Part shown: positions 50,305 through 58,780 of the stretch, piece after piece
How the letters are laid out: each line of letters opens with the position of its first letter
Position numbering within the stretch: the first letter of the stretch is position 1
Assembly: GCA_934747335.1 (NCBI GenBank)
Contig: CAKVGS010000004.1
Span: forward strand, 38,067-102,066
Length of the DNA stretch: 64,000 bases
Direction: 5' to 3'
From: an uncultured Candidatus Melainabacteria bacterium
GTDB lineage: Bacteria; Cyanobacteriota; Vampirovibrionia; Gastranaerophilales; Gastranaerophilaceae
Notes under the pieces: generated by a model
The model's database searches: none
What the model was told of the DNA's origin: nothing
What the model saw: only the letters and a program-made list of their open reading frames with translations
Made by a program: the position numbers and the translations under genes

Positions 50305-51003
50305 ATGAATGTACTTGTAACCGGTGCAAGCCGCGGAATCGGAAAAGCTATTGCAGATAGTTTGATTAAGGCAGGACACAATGTTCTTGTTTCTGCAAGA
50401 AACGAAGAATTGTTAAAGTCTTATGAAAACTATTGTGTTTGTGATTTAGCTAATGAAGTTGAAAAATTAGGTAAATTTATAGAAGCCAATAATATTGATA
50501 TTTTAGTGAACAATGCAGGTGAATATATTTACTCTCCAATTGAAGAAATGACATTCACACAAATTGAACATATAACAAAAGTCAATTTTGAAGCACCTTT
50601 ATATTTGATATCAAAAGCTGTTCCTTATATGAAATCAAAAAAATGGGGCAGAATTGTTAATATTGGTTCTATAAGCGGAGTTATGGGAGAAGCTAACGCA
50701 AGCTTGTATTCTGCTACTAAATCAGGATTATTTGGTGCAACAAAAGCTTTAGCTTTAGAACTTGCAGAATTTGGAATTACAGTTAATACAATTAACCCTG
50801 GATGGGTAGATACCGAGATGGGAAACGCATCAGCAGAAGACGGCGAATTTACAAAAGACGAGATTGTTGAATGTATTCCGCAAAGACGATTTGTTTCTCC
50901 TGATGAAATTGCAGGAATGGTGAAATACTTGATTTCAGAAGACGCAAAAGGTGTAACGGGGCAGGCTGTTAACTTATGCGCAGGGCTGACTTGCGGATGT
51001 TAA
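50305..51003 (+). CDS. Short-chain dehydrogenase/reductase (FabG-like)
   Basis: A 232-residue classical SDR. The cofactor site is TGASRGIGKAIAD at residues 6-18, with NNAG at 69-72. The catalytic set is a serine near 122-124, Y135 and K139 (YSATK). PGWVDTEM follows. An arginine after the second strand (SARN) suggests NADPH. It is FabG-like, but fabI is elsewhere and its neighbour is bioB. A role in fatty-acid or pimelate-type chain reduction for biotin is possible but unproven. The gap to bioB is 16 bases, so the two are likely co-transcribed. Confidence 0.88.
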   Translation: MNVLVTGASRGIGKAIADSLIKAGHNVLVSARNEELLKSYENYCVCDLANEVEKLGKFIEANNIDILVNNAGEYIYSPIEEMTFTQIEHITKVNFEAPLYLISKAVPYMKSKKWGRIVNIGSISGVMGEANASLYSATKSGLFGATKALALELAEFGITVNTINPGWVDTEMGNASAEDGEFTKDEIVECIPQRRFVSPDEIAGMVKYLISEDAKGVTGQAVNLCAGLTCGC

Positions 51004-51019
51004 GAAAGAAAGGATAGAT

Positions 51020-51946
51020 ATGTTATCAAAACAAGAATTATTAGATTTATATAATATGGACTTGGAAAAACTTTTAAACGAGTCTAAAAAATATTTAAAA
51101 GATGAAGTTGAATTTTGTTCAATCATCAACGCTCGTTCGGGCAAATGCTCACAAAACTGCCGCTATTGCGCACAAAGTTCACACTACAATACTGATATTG
51201 AATCATTCCCTCTAGTTGATGTTGAAACAGTTGTGAAAGCTGCACACGATAGCGTAAACAACGGTGCAAACAGAGTTGCAATCGTAACATCAGGCAAAAC
51301 TCCCGACGAAAGCGATTTTGACACAATGCTTGATATGATTAAAGCATTAAACAAAGAAGGTATTAAAAGTTGCGCAAGTATTGGAATTCTAAACGAAGAG
51401 CAGGCTAAAAAGCTTGCAGAAGCAGGGCTTGTTCGTTTTCACCACAATATAAATACTTGCAAATCTTATCACCCTCAAATTTGCACAACTCATACTTATG
51501 AAGACAGATTAAATACAACAAAGCTTGTAAAAAAATATGGTATGGAACTTTGTTGTGGTGTGATTTTAGGAATGGGCGAAACAGTAGAACAGAGAATTGA
51601 AATGGCTATGGAGCTTGCAGAAATTAATCCTGACAGTATTCCTGTTAATATTTTGACGCCAATTAAAAATACCCCGTTTGAAAATTACGGTGATAAAATC
51701 GACGAAGAAAATATCTTAAGAACTTTGGCAATATTTAAAATAGCTTGTCCGAATGCATCAATTAGAATTGCTGGCGGAAAGAAAGCCAGACTTTCTGAAG
51801 AGACAATTGAAAAAGCATTTAGATATTGTGCAGATTCTACAATTGTCGGCAACTATTTGACAACAACAGGTTTTACTCCTGAAGATGATGAAAAATTAAT
51901 AGCAAAAATAGGTAGAAAAAGATGTCGCTCTTTAGTTTGTTCTTAA
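51020..51946 (+). CDS. bioB: Biotin synthase
   Basis: A 308-residue radical-SAM enzyme that inserts sulfur into dethiobiotin. The SAM cluster cysteines are C43-x3-C47-x2-C50 in GKCSQNCRYCAQS. Other BioB blocks: IVTSGKTP, SIGILNEEQAKKLAEAGLVRFHHNINT, YEDRLNTTKLVKKYG, CCGVILGMGET, NPDSIPVNILTPIKNTPFEN and SIRIAGGKKARL. The usual HHNLET is HHNINT. It overlaps the next gene by 25 bases. No bioA/bioD/bioF is present in the window. Confidence 0.95.
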   Translation: MLSKQELLDLYNMDLEKLLNESKKYLKDEVEFCSIINARSGKCSQNCRYCAQSSHYNTDIESFPLVDVETVVKAAHDSVNNGANRVAIVTSGKTPDESDFDTMLDMIKALNKEGIKSCASIGILNEEQAKKLAEAGLVRFHHNINTCKSYHPQICTTHTYEDRLNTTKLVKKYGMELCCGVILGMGETVEQRIEMAMELAEINPDSIPVNILTPIKNTPFENYGDKIDEENILRTLAIFKIACPNASIRIAGGKKARLSEETIEKAFRYCADSTIVGNYLTTTGFTPEDDEKLIAKIGRKRCRSLVCS

Positions 51947-52470
51947 TTTTTGTAAAAATCGGTGCAATTTTGCTTGGCGGCGGATATGTAATCTTACCGA
52001 TTATGACAAGCGAGTTTGTAGACAAAAGAAACCTTGTTAGTCATGATGATATAATTGATTATTTTGCGCTTGCACAATCACTTCCCGGAATTATTGCTGC
52101 TAATATGTCTATGTTTATCGGCTACAAATTGCGCGGTAAATGGGGCGCTATTGCAGCTATGATAGGTGTAACATTTATTCCGTTTTGGAGTATTGTTTTG
52201 TTGGCTTCAATTTTGGGCGCTTTAGTCAATAACTCATACGTGCAAGGCGCGCTTTGGGGAGTTGGAGTTGCAGTAATTGCACTAATCGTTTTAACGGTGC
52301 GCGAAATGTGGCAAAAATCAAACAAAAATGTATTTTTCTACACGATTTTTGTTTTAACTTTGTTAGCACTTTTGATATTAAAAATAACACCAATTCAAAG
52401 TATTGTAATTTTCACCATGATTGGTGTTATTTATAAACGTTTAACTCTAAAAAAGGAGGAGATTAAATGA
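51922..52470 (+). CDS. Chromate transporter, half-size subunit 1
   Basis: A 182-residue ChrA half-protein with about five or six membrane helices. The signature LFLIFVKIGAILLGGGYVIL and ALAQSLPGIIAANMSMFIGYKLRG is the conserved ChrA N-terminal block. Half-size ChrA proteins act as pairs encoded in tandem, as here. They are proton-coupled anion transporters, with chromate the best-known substrate; in an anaerobe the native substrate may differ. It begins inside the 3' end of bioB. The downstream partner overlaps by 4 bases. Confidence 0.9.
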   Translation: MSLFSLFLIFVKIGAILLGGGYVILPIMTSEFVDKRNLVSHDDIIDYFALAQSLPGIIAANMSMFIGYKLRGKWGAIAAMIGVTFIPFWSIVLLASILGALVNNSYVQGALWGVGVAVIALIVLTVREMWQKSNKNVFFYTIFVLTLLALLILKITPIQSIVIFTMIGVIYKRLTLKKEEIK

Positions 52471-52991
52471 TTTATCTTCAACTTTTTTTAGAGTTTTTTA
52501 AAATTGGTCTGTTCTCGTTTGGCGGTGGATATGCAACTATCCCATTTTTGTACCATATTTCACAGGTTTATAATTGGTATTCGCTTGATGAATTAACTCA
52601 AATGGTTGCAGTAGCTTCCATTACTCCCGGACCTGTCGGGATAAATGTTGCGACCTATGCGGGCTTAAAAAGCGCAGGGGTTTTAGGCTCAGCTTTAGCA
52701 ACAACAGCTGAAATGTTACCATCGTTATTTTTGGTAATTATTGTATCTAAGCTTCTTAAAAAATTCAGCGATAATTTTTATGTAAAATCAACGATTGAAA
52801 CGTTAAAACCCGTAAGTTGCGCACTTTTGGCTTCTGTTGCAATCGGATTATTAAAGCCTGAAATCAGAGATATTAAGGCAATGATTTTGCTCGGTGTTTT
52901 GATATTAATGAGTTGGAAATCAAAACGTGACCCGTTGTATTATATTTTAATTTCGGCGGTAGTAGGTGTTTTGTTGGTATTTATAAAATAG
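52467..52991 (+). CDS. Chromate transporter, half-size subunit 2
   Basis: A 174-residue partner of the preceding gene. The conserved block LQLFLEFFKIGLFSFGGGYATI, then VAVASITPGPVGINVATYAGLK, matches ChrA. The remaining helices are LATTAEMLPSLFLVIIVSK, ALLASVAIGLL and ILISAVVGVLLVFI. The two halves are probably oppositely oriented in the membrane and pair into one carrier (family knowledge). AAAGGAGGAG precedes the start. Confidence 0.9.
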   Translation: MIYLQLFLEFFKIGLFSFGGGYATIPFLYHISQVYNWYSLDELTQMVAVASITPGPVGINVATYAGLKSAGVLGSALATTAEMLPSLFLVIIVSKLLKKFSDNFYVKSTIETLKPVSCALLASVAIGLLKPEIRDIKAMILLGVLILMSWKSKRDPLYYILISAVVGVLLVFIK

Positions 52992-52997
52992 TGCATT

Positions 52998-53159
52998 TTA
53001 TCTTGGAAAAATCTGTTTTACAAATCTATCTCCAAATTTATAAATACCAAGCTCTTCATTGTTGAGATTGATTTCAAAGGCCTTATTAATAGTTTTATTG
53101 CATTGTTTTAATGCTTTTAAATTTTTCTTTGGTAGTGATGCAGGGGAAATTTTTAACAT
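52998..53159 (-). CDS. Small orphan protein (53 residues)
   Basis: A short gene with a good ribosome-binding site (AAAGGA, 9 bases upstream) and an ATG at 53159. The peptide opens MLKISPASLPKKNLKALKQC and ends FVKQIFPR. It is basic, with a short amphipathic helix and no membrane segment. It fills the gap between the second chromate-transporter gene (convergent) and the RWYD-repeat gene (same strand). The N-terminal M-x-I resembles the opening of several orphans here but the F-x-G-K motif is missing. Function unknown. Confidence 0.5.
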   Translation of the reverse strand: MLKISPASLPKKNLKALKQCNKTINKAFEINLNNEELGIYKFGDRFVKQIFPR

Positions 53160-53228
53160 GACAAAAGTCCTTTCGTATTACTTCATGCAATACAAAACGC
53201 CTAAAAATAAAATTTGCTACCTAAAAAT

Positions 53229-53621
53229 TTATTCTTCGGGAATATCTAATTCAACATCATCAACATCTTCTTCTTTTTTGATAATATCAATAACGTTTTT
53301 AGCCATTTCCTTTGCAATAACACTACGTGTTGAATCGGGACAATTTTGAAGAAGGCTGATTGCAGTTCTTAATGTTCCATCTAAATCGTACCATCTTCCA
53401 TGTTTTGATTCGTCCATCATGTCTTCAGTAGCCGACACAATGTCTTCAACCGATTCATATTCAGTGCTTGATAAATGATGCTCTGTAATAATCTTAATCA
53501 GATTAAGAGCAACCTTGATTTGAGTTTCGTCATCAGATTCTTCTAAGGTTTTCATTGCAGATGATAGCACAGGATCTTTATCATACCAACGTCTTGTATT
53601 AGTTGTAAATTCTTCCTTCAT
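53229..53621 (-). CDS. Acidic orphan protein with duplicated RWYD motif
   Basis: A 130-residue protein. Two copies of one unit are visible: RRWYDKDPVLSSAMKTLEES at residues 10-29 and GRWYDLDGTLRTAISLLQNC at about 76-95, each followed by a helix that ends in I-I. The unit looks like a helical repeat starting with an aromatic cap. The C-terminus is strongly acidic (EEDVDDVELDIPEE). It has no signal peptide. The ribosome-binding site AGGAGG is strong. I do not recognise the family. Confidence 0.75.
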   Translation of the reverse strand: MKEEFTTNTRRWYDKDPVLSSAMKTLEESDDETQIKVALNLIKIITEHHLSSTEYESVEDIVSATEDMMDESKHGRWYDLDGTLRTAISLLQNCPDSTRSVIAKEMAKNVIDIIKKEEDVDDVELDIPEE

Positions 53622-53687
53622 AAAAACCTCCTAAAATCCATAATATAACAAGATTATTATACTATATGATTTTAGTTTTGTAAAATA

Positions 53688-54587
53688 TTAAGTTCGTTTT
53701 GCAAGAGTATTATATAACGCGCGTTTTCTTAGAGAAATCGGCAGTGCGCGATTTTCGATATTCGCATCTATAAGTCCCATTGCATTATTTGAACTTGCTG
53801 GTCTTTGCGTTACAGCATCCATGCCTGTAAACAAGTTTGATATAATTATATCCAAATCATCTTCGGTTGCATAAGGCTTTTTCAACATAACATTGTCCAC
53901 ATAACTTAAATCATTTATTGATGTGGAATGTCCGTTTACCATCAATGTTGTACAAATATAACCACAGTCAGCAAAATGATTTTCTACACTAATAACATTA
54001 CCTATATTATCAGTTATTGTGTAAGATATCAACTCGTTTTTCTGACTGATTTTATCAACAAGTATTTTTTGTTTGCCGTCTTTGTATTCAGTGACTCTGT
54101 CTAAAACGTCATAACGATACTCTTGCTTAGTTGTTTGTTTACCGTTAAAACTAATGTTTTTCTCCAAAATACGACCAAAAGTATCATATCTGTATCCGAC
54201 AAGAAATTCTCTGTTTAAAGTCTTTTTGCAAATTCTGCTTATGCGTTTTTCCTTGTTATATTCGTACGTAATGGTATAAGCAACAGAGCCTGTTTTGCGA
54301 TAAACAGTTTTTTCCATAATCAAACTGTTATTGTATTTATCGGAGCTGTATAACAAATTTTGTCTGTAATAATTAATTTGAAGAATTTTCGAGCCGTCAT
54401 AGCATAAACTTTTTATTAAATCCCTGTCGGGAGAATAGAATTTCAATGCAGAAATTTTTCCTTCGCTATTACGAACAACCTCTACATCTGAAGAAAAATT
54501 CAATTCGTCTTCAAATGAAGTATTATCAGGATGATAATATTCAACCAACTCTTGTGGTATTGTAAAGCAATTCGTAATATCCTGCAT
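53688..54587 (-). CDS. Orphan protein with YD (RHS-like) repeats
   Basis: A 299-residue protein starting at the ATG preceded by GGAG; upstream in-frame starts lack a site. The middle holds YD-type repeats: YEYNKEKRISRIC, GYRYDTFGRILEKNISF and EYRYDVLDRVTEYKDG, plus earlier degenerate ones. In RHS and teneurin proteins such repeats build a beta shell, but here there are only a few and no toxin domain or core is visible. There is no signal peptide. The C-terminal 60 residues are a helical tail. It is monocistronic; function unknown. Confidence 0.7.
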   Translation of the reverse strand: MQDITNCFTIPQELVEYYHPDNTSFEDELNFSSDVEVVRNSEGKISALKFYSPDRDLIKSLCYDGSKILQINYYRQNLLYSSDKYNNSLIMEKTVYRKTGSVAYTITYEYNKEKRISRICKKTLNREFLVGYRYDTFGRILEKNISFNGKQTTKQEYRYDVLDRVTEYKDGKQKILVDKISQKNELISYTITDNIGNVISVENHFADCGYICTTLMVNGHSTSINDLSYVDNVMLKKPYATEDDLDIIISNLFTGMDAVTQRPASSNNAMGLIDANIENRALPISLRKRALYNTLAKRT

Positions 54588-54681
54588 TAATTTCTCCATC
54601 TTAGAAGTTTTGAAACTTCTTATATATATAAAGTATTTACGCAAGATAGAATTTTAATTATAAAAAAACTTGTTACAAAAC

Positions 54682-55377
54682 TTAAATATTTAACTTATAT
54701 CCGCCGCCATAAATTGTTTCAATATATTTTTTATCGCCGGAAATTTTGTCAATCTTACTTCTCAAGTGTCTTATGTGCACTCTTATTGTTTCTACATTAT
54801 CATCAGGTTCATAACCCCAAATCTCTTTAAGTAGTCTTGCGCCTGATACCATGTTGCCGTGATTTTGGAATAGCAAATTAAATATATCAAACTCAATAGG
54901 TGTAAGTTTTTGAATTTTATCATTGATTTGAACGCTGTATGTTTCAGGCAAAAGCGTCACTTCTTTATATGTAAGAAGTTCTCTCACTGCAGATGATTTT
55001 GGTATCTGTTTTGTGCGTTTTAAAAGAGCTCGAACGCGCACAATCAGTTCATCAATTTCAAACGGTTTTGTTAAATAATCATCAACACCGATATTAAATC
55101 CGTTTACTTTATCGTTAAGTTGAGATAAAGCCGTAAGCATGATTATCGGAGTTTCTGCAATTTCAGGACACTGTCTTATTCTTTGTGCGACCGTAAATCC
55201 GTCAACTTCAGGCATCATAACGTCCAAAATAATTAAAGAAGGTTCTTCTTGTTTAGCGAGAGCAAAACCTTCAATACCGTTAAAAGCCTGTACAACTTCA
55301 TAACCTTGAAGTTCTAAATTTATTTTTATAAGTTCGTTAATCGCATTATCATCATCAACTACAAGAATTTTTGTCAT
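54682..55377 (-). CDS. OmpR-family response regulator
   Basis: A 231-residue regulator with a receiver (D8/D9 in VVDDD, phospho-site D52 in LIILDVMMPEVDG, lysine in YLTKPFEI) and a C-terminal winged helix (about 135-231) ending with the typical YIETIYGGGYKLNI. It binds DNA as a dimer when phosphorylated. No partner kinase is adjacent; the nearest in this window is at 1804-3150. Its start overlaps the end of rmuC by 23 bases, so the two are transcribed together. Confidence 0.93.
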   Translation of the reverse strand: MTKILVVDDDNAINELIKINLELQGYEVVQAFNGIEGFALAKQEEPSLIILDVMMPEVDGFTVAQRIRQCPEIAETPIIMLTALSQLNDKVNGFNIGVDDYLTKPFEIDELIVRVRALLKRTKQIPKSSAVRELLTYKEVTLLPETYSVQINDKIQKLTPIEFDIFNLLFQNHGNMVSGARLLKEIWGYEPDDNVETIRVHIRHLRSKIDKISGDKKYIETIYGGGYKLNI

Positions 55378-56545
55378 TTTGTGTATCCTCTTCTAATTCA
55401 CATTCCAACAATTTTACGGGAATTTCTTTTGCTGAATTTATGCCGTAATCTCTGAGTGCTTCCACTTGAGAGAACAGGCTAGGTTTATTATTATTTCTGC
55501 GTTTAAAGCGATTGATTGTTGTATTAAGTTTTTTGTTTACCTCATCAAACCTCTTTTGAACATCTACTAAATCATCGCAGAATTGAACAAAAGTTTCAAA
55601 TAGATTAGTACCTGCGTTTACTATATGATTAACGCATTCGCACTGTTTTTGTTGTGCAAAAAGTTGATTTACAAGTCTTATTGTTGCAAGAAGCGACGCT
55701 GTGCCAACAATTATCACATTAGATTTATATGCAAAATTAATTAAATCAAAATCTTGATAAAGTATTTGTAAGGATGTTTCTATCGGCATGAACATAAGAA
55801 CAAAATCCGGCTGCCACAATTTGTCAGCTGACTGGTAATTTTTGTTTGCTAAATCCGCAATTCTTTTTCTTACTTCAGCCTTAAAATCTTTAATTTTGTC
55901 TTTATCTTCAACGCATGCCAGATAACTTGTTAATGTTACTTTTGAATCAACGACTATATGACGATTGTCGGGCAAGTTAATCACAACATCGGGTCTTATT
56001 GTATGTTCTGTTTCATCACACAAGTTTTCAGATGTTGTTACAAATTGTTTTGTGTAATGTACGCCTTCTTTCATTCCGCATGTTTGAAGAATTGTATCAA
56101 GTAGATTTTCTCCGTAAGCACCCTTGATGTTTTGATTTTTTGTCAATGCTTCTGTAAGGTTTTTAGCTTCTTGTGCAATTGTAGCACTGTTTTTTTCAAG
56201 ATTAAGTATTTGTTCAATAATTTTAGTCGTGTTTTCAACACCGGTTAGATTAAATTTTTCAACTTTAGATTTAAACTCGCCTAATTCAGTTTTTAGCGGA
56301 AGAATTTTTTCTTCTAAAACTTCTCGGTTTTGTTTACGTAAATCTTCTTGTTCTTGTTTTATCGTTTCGTTTGCTAAACGTACAAAATCTTGTTTTATAA
56401 GCTCTTGTAAAGTATTATAATTTTTCGATTCAGCGCGCAGACGTATAAGCTCTTCTTTTTCAGAAGTTTGTTTTTTTAGAAATATTAATGTTGTAATCAG
56501 TGTTGCTATAAATGCACCAATCAAAAATGAAATTAAATTTTGCAC
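55355..56545 (-). CDS. rmuC: DNA recombination protein RmuC
   Basis: A 396-residue protein with an N-terminal membrane helix (about 2-22), a long coiled coil (about 25-125) and the RmuC nuclease-like domain with KGAYGENLLDTILQTCGM, EHTIRPDVVINLPDNRHIVVDSKVTL, LMFMPIETSL and VIIVGTASLLATIRLVN. RmuC limits inversions and recombination of repeats. The start appears to be GTG; the ribosome-binding site is weak. Coupling to an OmpR-type regulator gene is unusual for this gene. Confidence 0.92.
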   Translation of the reverse strand: MQNLISFLIGAFIATLITTLIFLKKQTSEKEELIRLRAESKNYNTLQELIKQDFVRLANETIKQEQEDLRKQNREVLEEKILPLKTELGEFKSKVEKFNLTGVENTTKIIEQILNLEKNSATIAQEAKNLTEALTKNQNIKGAYGENLLDTILQTCGMKEGVHYTKQFVTTSENLCDETEHTIRPDVVINLPDNRHIVVDSKVTLTSYLACVEDKDKIKDFKAEVRKRIADLANKNYQSADKLWQPDFVLMFMPIETSLQILYQDFDLINFAYKSNVIIVGTASLLATIRLVNQLFAQQKQCECVNHIVNAGTNLFETFVQFCDDLVDVQKRFDEVNKKLNTTINRFKRRNNNKPSLFSQVEALRDYGINSAKEIPVKLLECELEEDTQNDKNSCS

Positions 56546-56600
56546 AAAGCAAATGCCCCCAACTCTTAACCTTTCCTCAAAATGGGAAGAAATTATATTG

Positions 56601-57326
56601 TTATCTTCTATCTTGGAATTTAGCTAATAATCTCAAGATTTCCATGTATAACCAAACCAGTGTTACCATCAAACCGAATGCACCAAACCATTCAAAGTCT
56701 TTTGGTAAATAGTTTTGAGCACCTCTTTCAATGAAATCGAAATCAACGATTAAGTTAAGTGCAGCAATTACACAAATAACTGCGCTAACCACAAGTCCTG
56801 CTGTTGAAGATGAATTAATCATAGGAACTTGCATGTGGAAGAAGCTTCCGATAAAGTTAATCAAATAAATACCTGCAATTGATAATGTTGCGATAAAAAT
56901 TACGCTTCTAAATTTATCAGTGCTTCTGATTACATTCGCTCTATAAAGAATCAACATTGAAAATAAAGCTGCAAATGTTCCGGCAACAGCTTGTGAAACA
57001 ATCCCCGGATATGAAGCTTCAAAAGAAGCTGAGATTCCGCCTAAACATAGACCTTCAGCAACTGCATAAACAGGCACAAGATATTTATTTCTAGTAAAAG
57101 AAACAATTAAAGCTAGTATAAATCCAACAATACCGCCACCTGCCGTTAGCATCATTGCTAAATCAGTATATCCTGCTGTCATTCTTGTCCAAGTAAATGC
57201 AGCACCTGCAACTACTAATAATCCTAAAAACGCAGTTATTTGAATTGTACCGTTAACGGTCATTGGTGCACCATCAAGCACTCTTTCCTGTTCTGCAAAC
57301 TTTTCATTCAAAATAGGGTTAGCCAT
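56601..57326 (-). CDS. Bax inhibitor-1/YccA-family membrane protein
   Basis: A 241-residue protein with a soluble opening (NEKFAEQERVLDGAPMTVN) and about seven membrane helices (for example ITAFLGLLVVAGAAFTW, AVAGTFAALFSMLILY, AVICVIAALNLIVDFDFI). The pattern GGISASFEASYPGIVSQAV and the FDFIE...PK.FEWFGAFG end match the Bax inhibitor-1/YccA-like group in bacteria. These proteins are pH-sensitive calcium-leak channels in the solved cases; the role in this organism is unknown. AAGGAGGA precedes the start. Confidence 0.88.
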   Translation of the reverse strand: MANPILNEKFAEQERVLDGAPMTVNGTIQITAFLGLLVVAGAAFTWTRMTAGYTDLAMMLTAGGGIVGFILALIVSFTRNKYLVPVYAVAEGLCLGGISASFEASYPGIVSQAVAGTFAALFSMLILYRANVIRSTDKFRSVIFIATLSIAGIYLINFIGSFFHMQVPMINSSSTAGLVVSAVICVIAALNLIVDFDFIERGAQNYLPKDFEWFGAFGLMVTLVWLYMEILRLLAKFQDRR

Positions 57327-57449
57327 AAGTCCTCCTTCTCCTATATATCTCTTACATCCTTAATGTGATTATAACATGCTTTGAGATAAGGAGGAATGTT
57401 GTTAATTATTTATTAACTATTATAATTTTTTACTAACAAGTCTTGGTTA

Positions 57450-57755
57450 TTCCCTCTCCTTGCAGGAGAGGTATAGATTATTATTAAAACTTCGTTCTCT
57501 CCCGCAGCATCCATTTAGTGGGAGAGATGTCACGTGAGTGACAGAGAGGGAAGGGTGAGGTGTCTACCCGTAAGGGTAAAATAATAATAGTTATTAAAAG
57601 GCTGGATCCTTCACGCTAATCGCGCTCAGGATGACTTGGCGTATGACTAACAGCTTGGCGTCATTCTGAGGTGCGATTTTTACACTTTACTTCCAAGCCT
57701 GTAGCATTGAATATAAGTTTGGAAGTATATTGTAAAACGAGGAATCCAGCTTATT
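57450..57755. repeat. Repeat island: family A unit followed by a diverged family B unit
   Basis: 57450-57580 contains CCCTCTCCTTGCAGGAGAGG and CTCTCCC...GGGAGAG and GGGAAGGGTGAGG. 57600-57755 begins CTGGATCCTTCACGCTAATC and ends GAGGAATCCAG, with GGATGAC and GTCATTC inside, an inverted-repeat unit of family B. No gene is believed to lie in this gap of about 460 bases. Confidence 0.78.
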
Positions 57756-57786
57756 AATAACTGTTTTTATTTGTTAATATGGAAAT

Positions 57787-58344
57787 CTACTTTTGCTCAA
57801 TTGTTCTTATAACCTTCGCCGGATTGCCGACTGCGAGAGAATTTTCAGGAATATCTTTTGTTACCACTGCGCCTGCGCCTATTACGCACCCATCACCAAT
57901 TGTAACTCCGGGTAAAACAATAACAGAACCGCCCAACCAACAATTTTTACCTATTTTTATCGGTTTTGCTGTTTCTATAAAAGTATTTCTTGTTTTAAAA
58001 TCTAAAGGATGTATAGGAGTATAAAATTGAGTATTTGGCCCGATAAATGTATCATCGCCAATTGTCACTTTTGCACAATCTAAAATAACACAATTGGCAT
58101 TAAAATAAACCCTTTCGCCGAGTTCTGTATTACATCCGTAATCAAAGAAAATATTTGGTGTAATATAGCATCCTTCACCAATTTTGCCGACTACTGATTT
58201 TAAGATTTCTAATCTTTTGTTTTCGTCTTTTTCCTGATTGAAATCACTTATCAAACCTCTTGTTCTATCTCTAAGACTTATCAAATAAGGCGTCATAGGG
58301 TTATAATCTTCGCCTGCAATCATTTTTTTGTATTCTTCCACCAC
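57787..58344 (-). CDS. Maltose/galactoside O-acetyltransferase (hexapeptide family)
   Basis: A 185-residue trimeric acetyltransferase of the Maa/LacA group. The N-terminal mac domain has EYKKMIAGEDYNPMTPYLISLRDR. Left-handed beta-helix turns follow (VILDCAKVTIGDDTFIGPNT, IGDGCVIGAGAVVTKDIPEN). The catalytic histidine lies in TPIHPLD, and the C-terminal NPAKVIRTI is typical. It transfers acetyl from acetyl-CoA to a sugar. It is monocistronic. GGAGGG precedes the start. Confidence 0.93.
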   Translation of the reverse strand: MVEEYKKMIAGEDYNPMTPYLISLRDRTRGLISDFNQEKDENKRLEILKSVVGKIGEGCYITPNIFFDYGCNTELGERVYFNANCVILDCAKVTIGDDTFIGPNTQFYTPIHPLDFKTRNTFIETAKPIKIGKNCWLGGSVIVLPGVTIGDGCVIGAGAVVTKDIPENSLAVGNPAKVIRTIEQK

Positions 58345-58371
58345 TAATCCCTCCTTTATATAAAAATTTTA

Positions 58372-58410
58372 ACAAAAAATAAACGGAATTTTGCATAGCA
58401 AAATTCCGTT
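58372..58410 (-). terminator. Terminator of the 54-residue gene
   Basis: Perfect stem AACGGAATTTTGC / GCAAAATTCCGTT with ATA loop, and a T-rich run on the minus strand (58372-58381). Confidence 0.9.
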
Positions 58411-58436
58411 CGGAAAATTGTAAATAAAAAGCCTTA

Positions 58437-58601
58437 TTAGCTGTTAATTGCATTTGTTTGAGTTGGTACATTCCAAATGCTATTGATATGGACAGGCATT
58501 TTTTCTTTCTCTAGTTTTTGTTTGTCATAGTCCGCCCAAGTTGACTGAGTTTTTGCAACATGACTTCTTGAACCATAATTTCCTGAAATTTCCGGTGCCA
58601 T
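58437..58601 (-). CDS. Small orphan protein (54 residues)
   Basis: ATG at 58601 with AAAGGATATAAAT upstream and a terminator right after the stop, so it has its own expression unit. The peptide opens MAPEISGNYGSRSHVAKTQS and ends PTQTNAINS. It is polar, with one basic helix (DYDKQKLEKEKM) and no membrane segment. It lies between valS and the acetyltransferase on the same strand. The family is not recognised. Confidence 0.62.
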   Translation of the reverse strand: MAPEISGNYGSRSHVAKTQSTWADYDKQKLEKEKMPVHINSIWNVPTQTNAINS

Positions 58602-58729
58602 ATTTATATCCTTTCTATTATATCTTCGTGTATATAACTTACATATATATAAAGTTATTTTGAAAGATGAAATTTCAGTTTTTAATAAAATCTTTACAAA
58701 TCTTTACAATAATTATTCTTTTTATACAC

Positions 58730-58762
58730 AAAAAATCCCTAGGATTTTATCCTAGGGATTTT
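58730..58762 (-). terminator. Terminator of valS
   Basis: Stem AAAATCCCTAGGAT / ATCCTAGGGATTTT with a T-run on the minus strand, 18 bases after the valS stop. Confidence 0.92.
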
Positions 58763-58780
58763 CGCGTGTTTTCAATTTAA

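Noticed and set aside
53059..53349. Plus-strand 96-codon open frame
   Set aside because: Antisense to the 53-residue gene and the RWYD-repeat gene, both of which have ribosome-binding sites.
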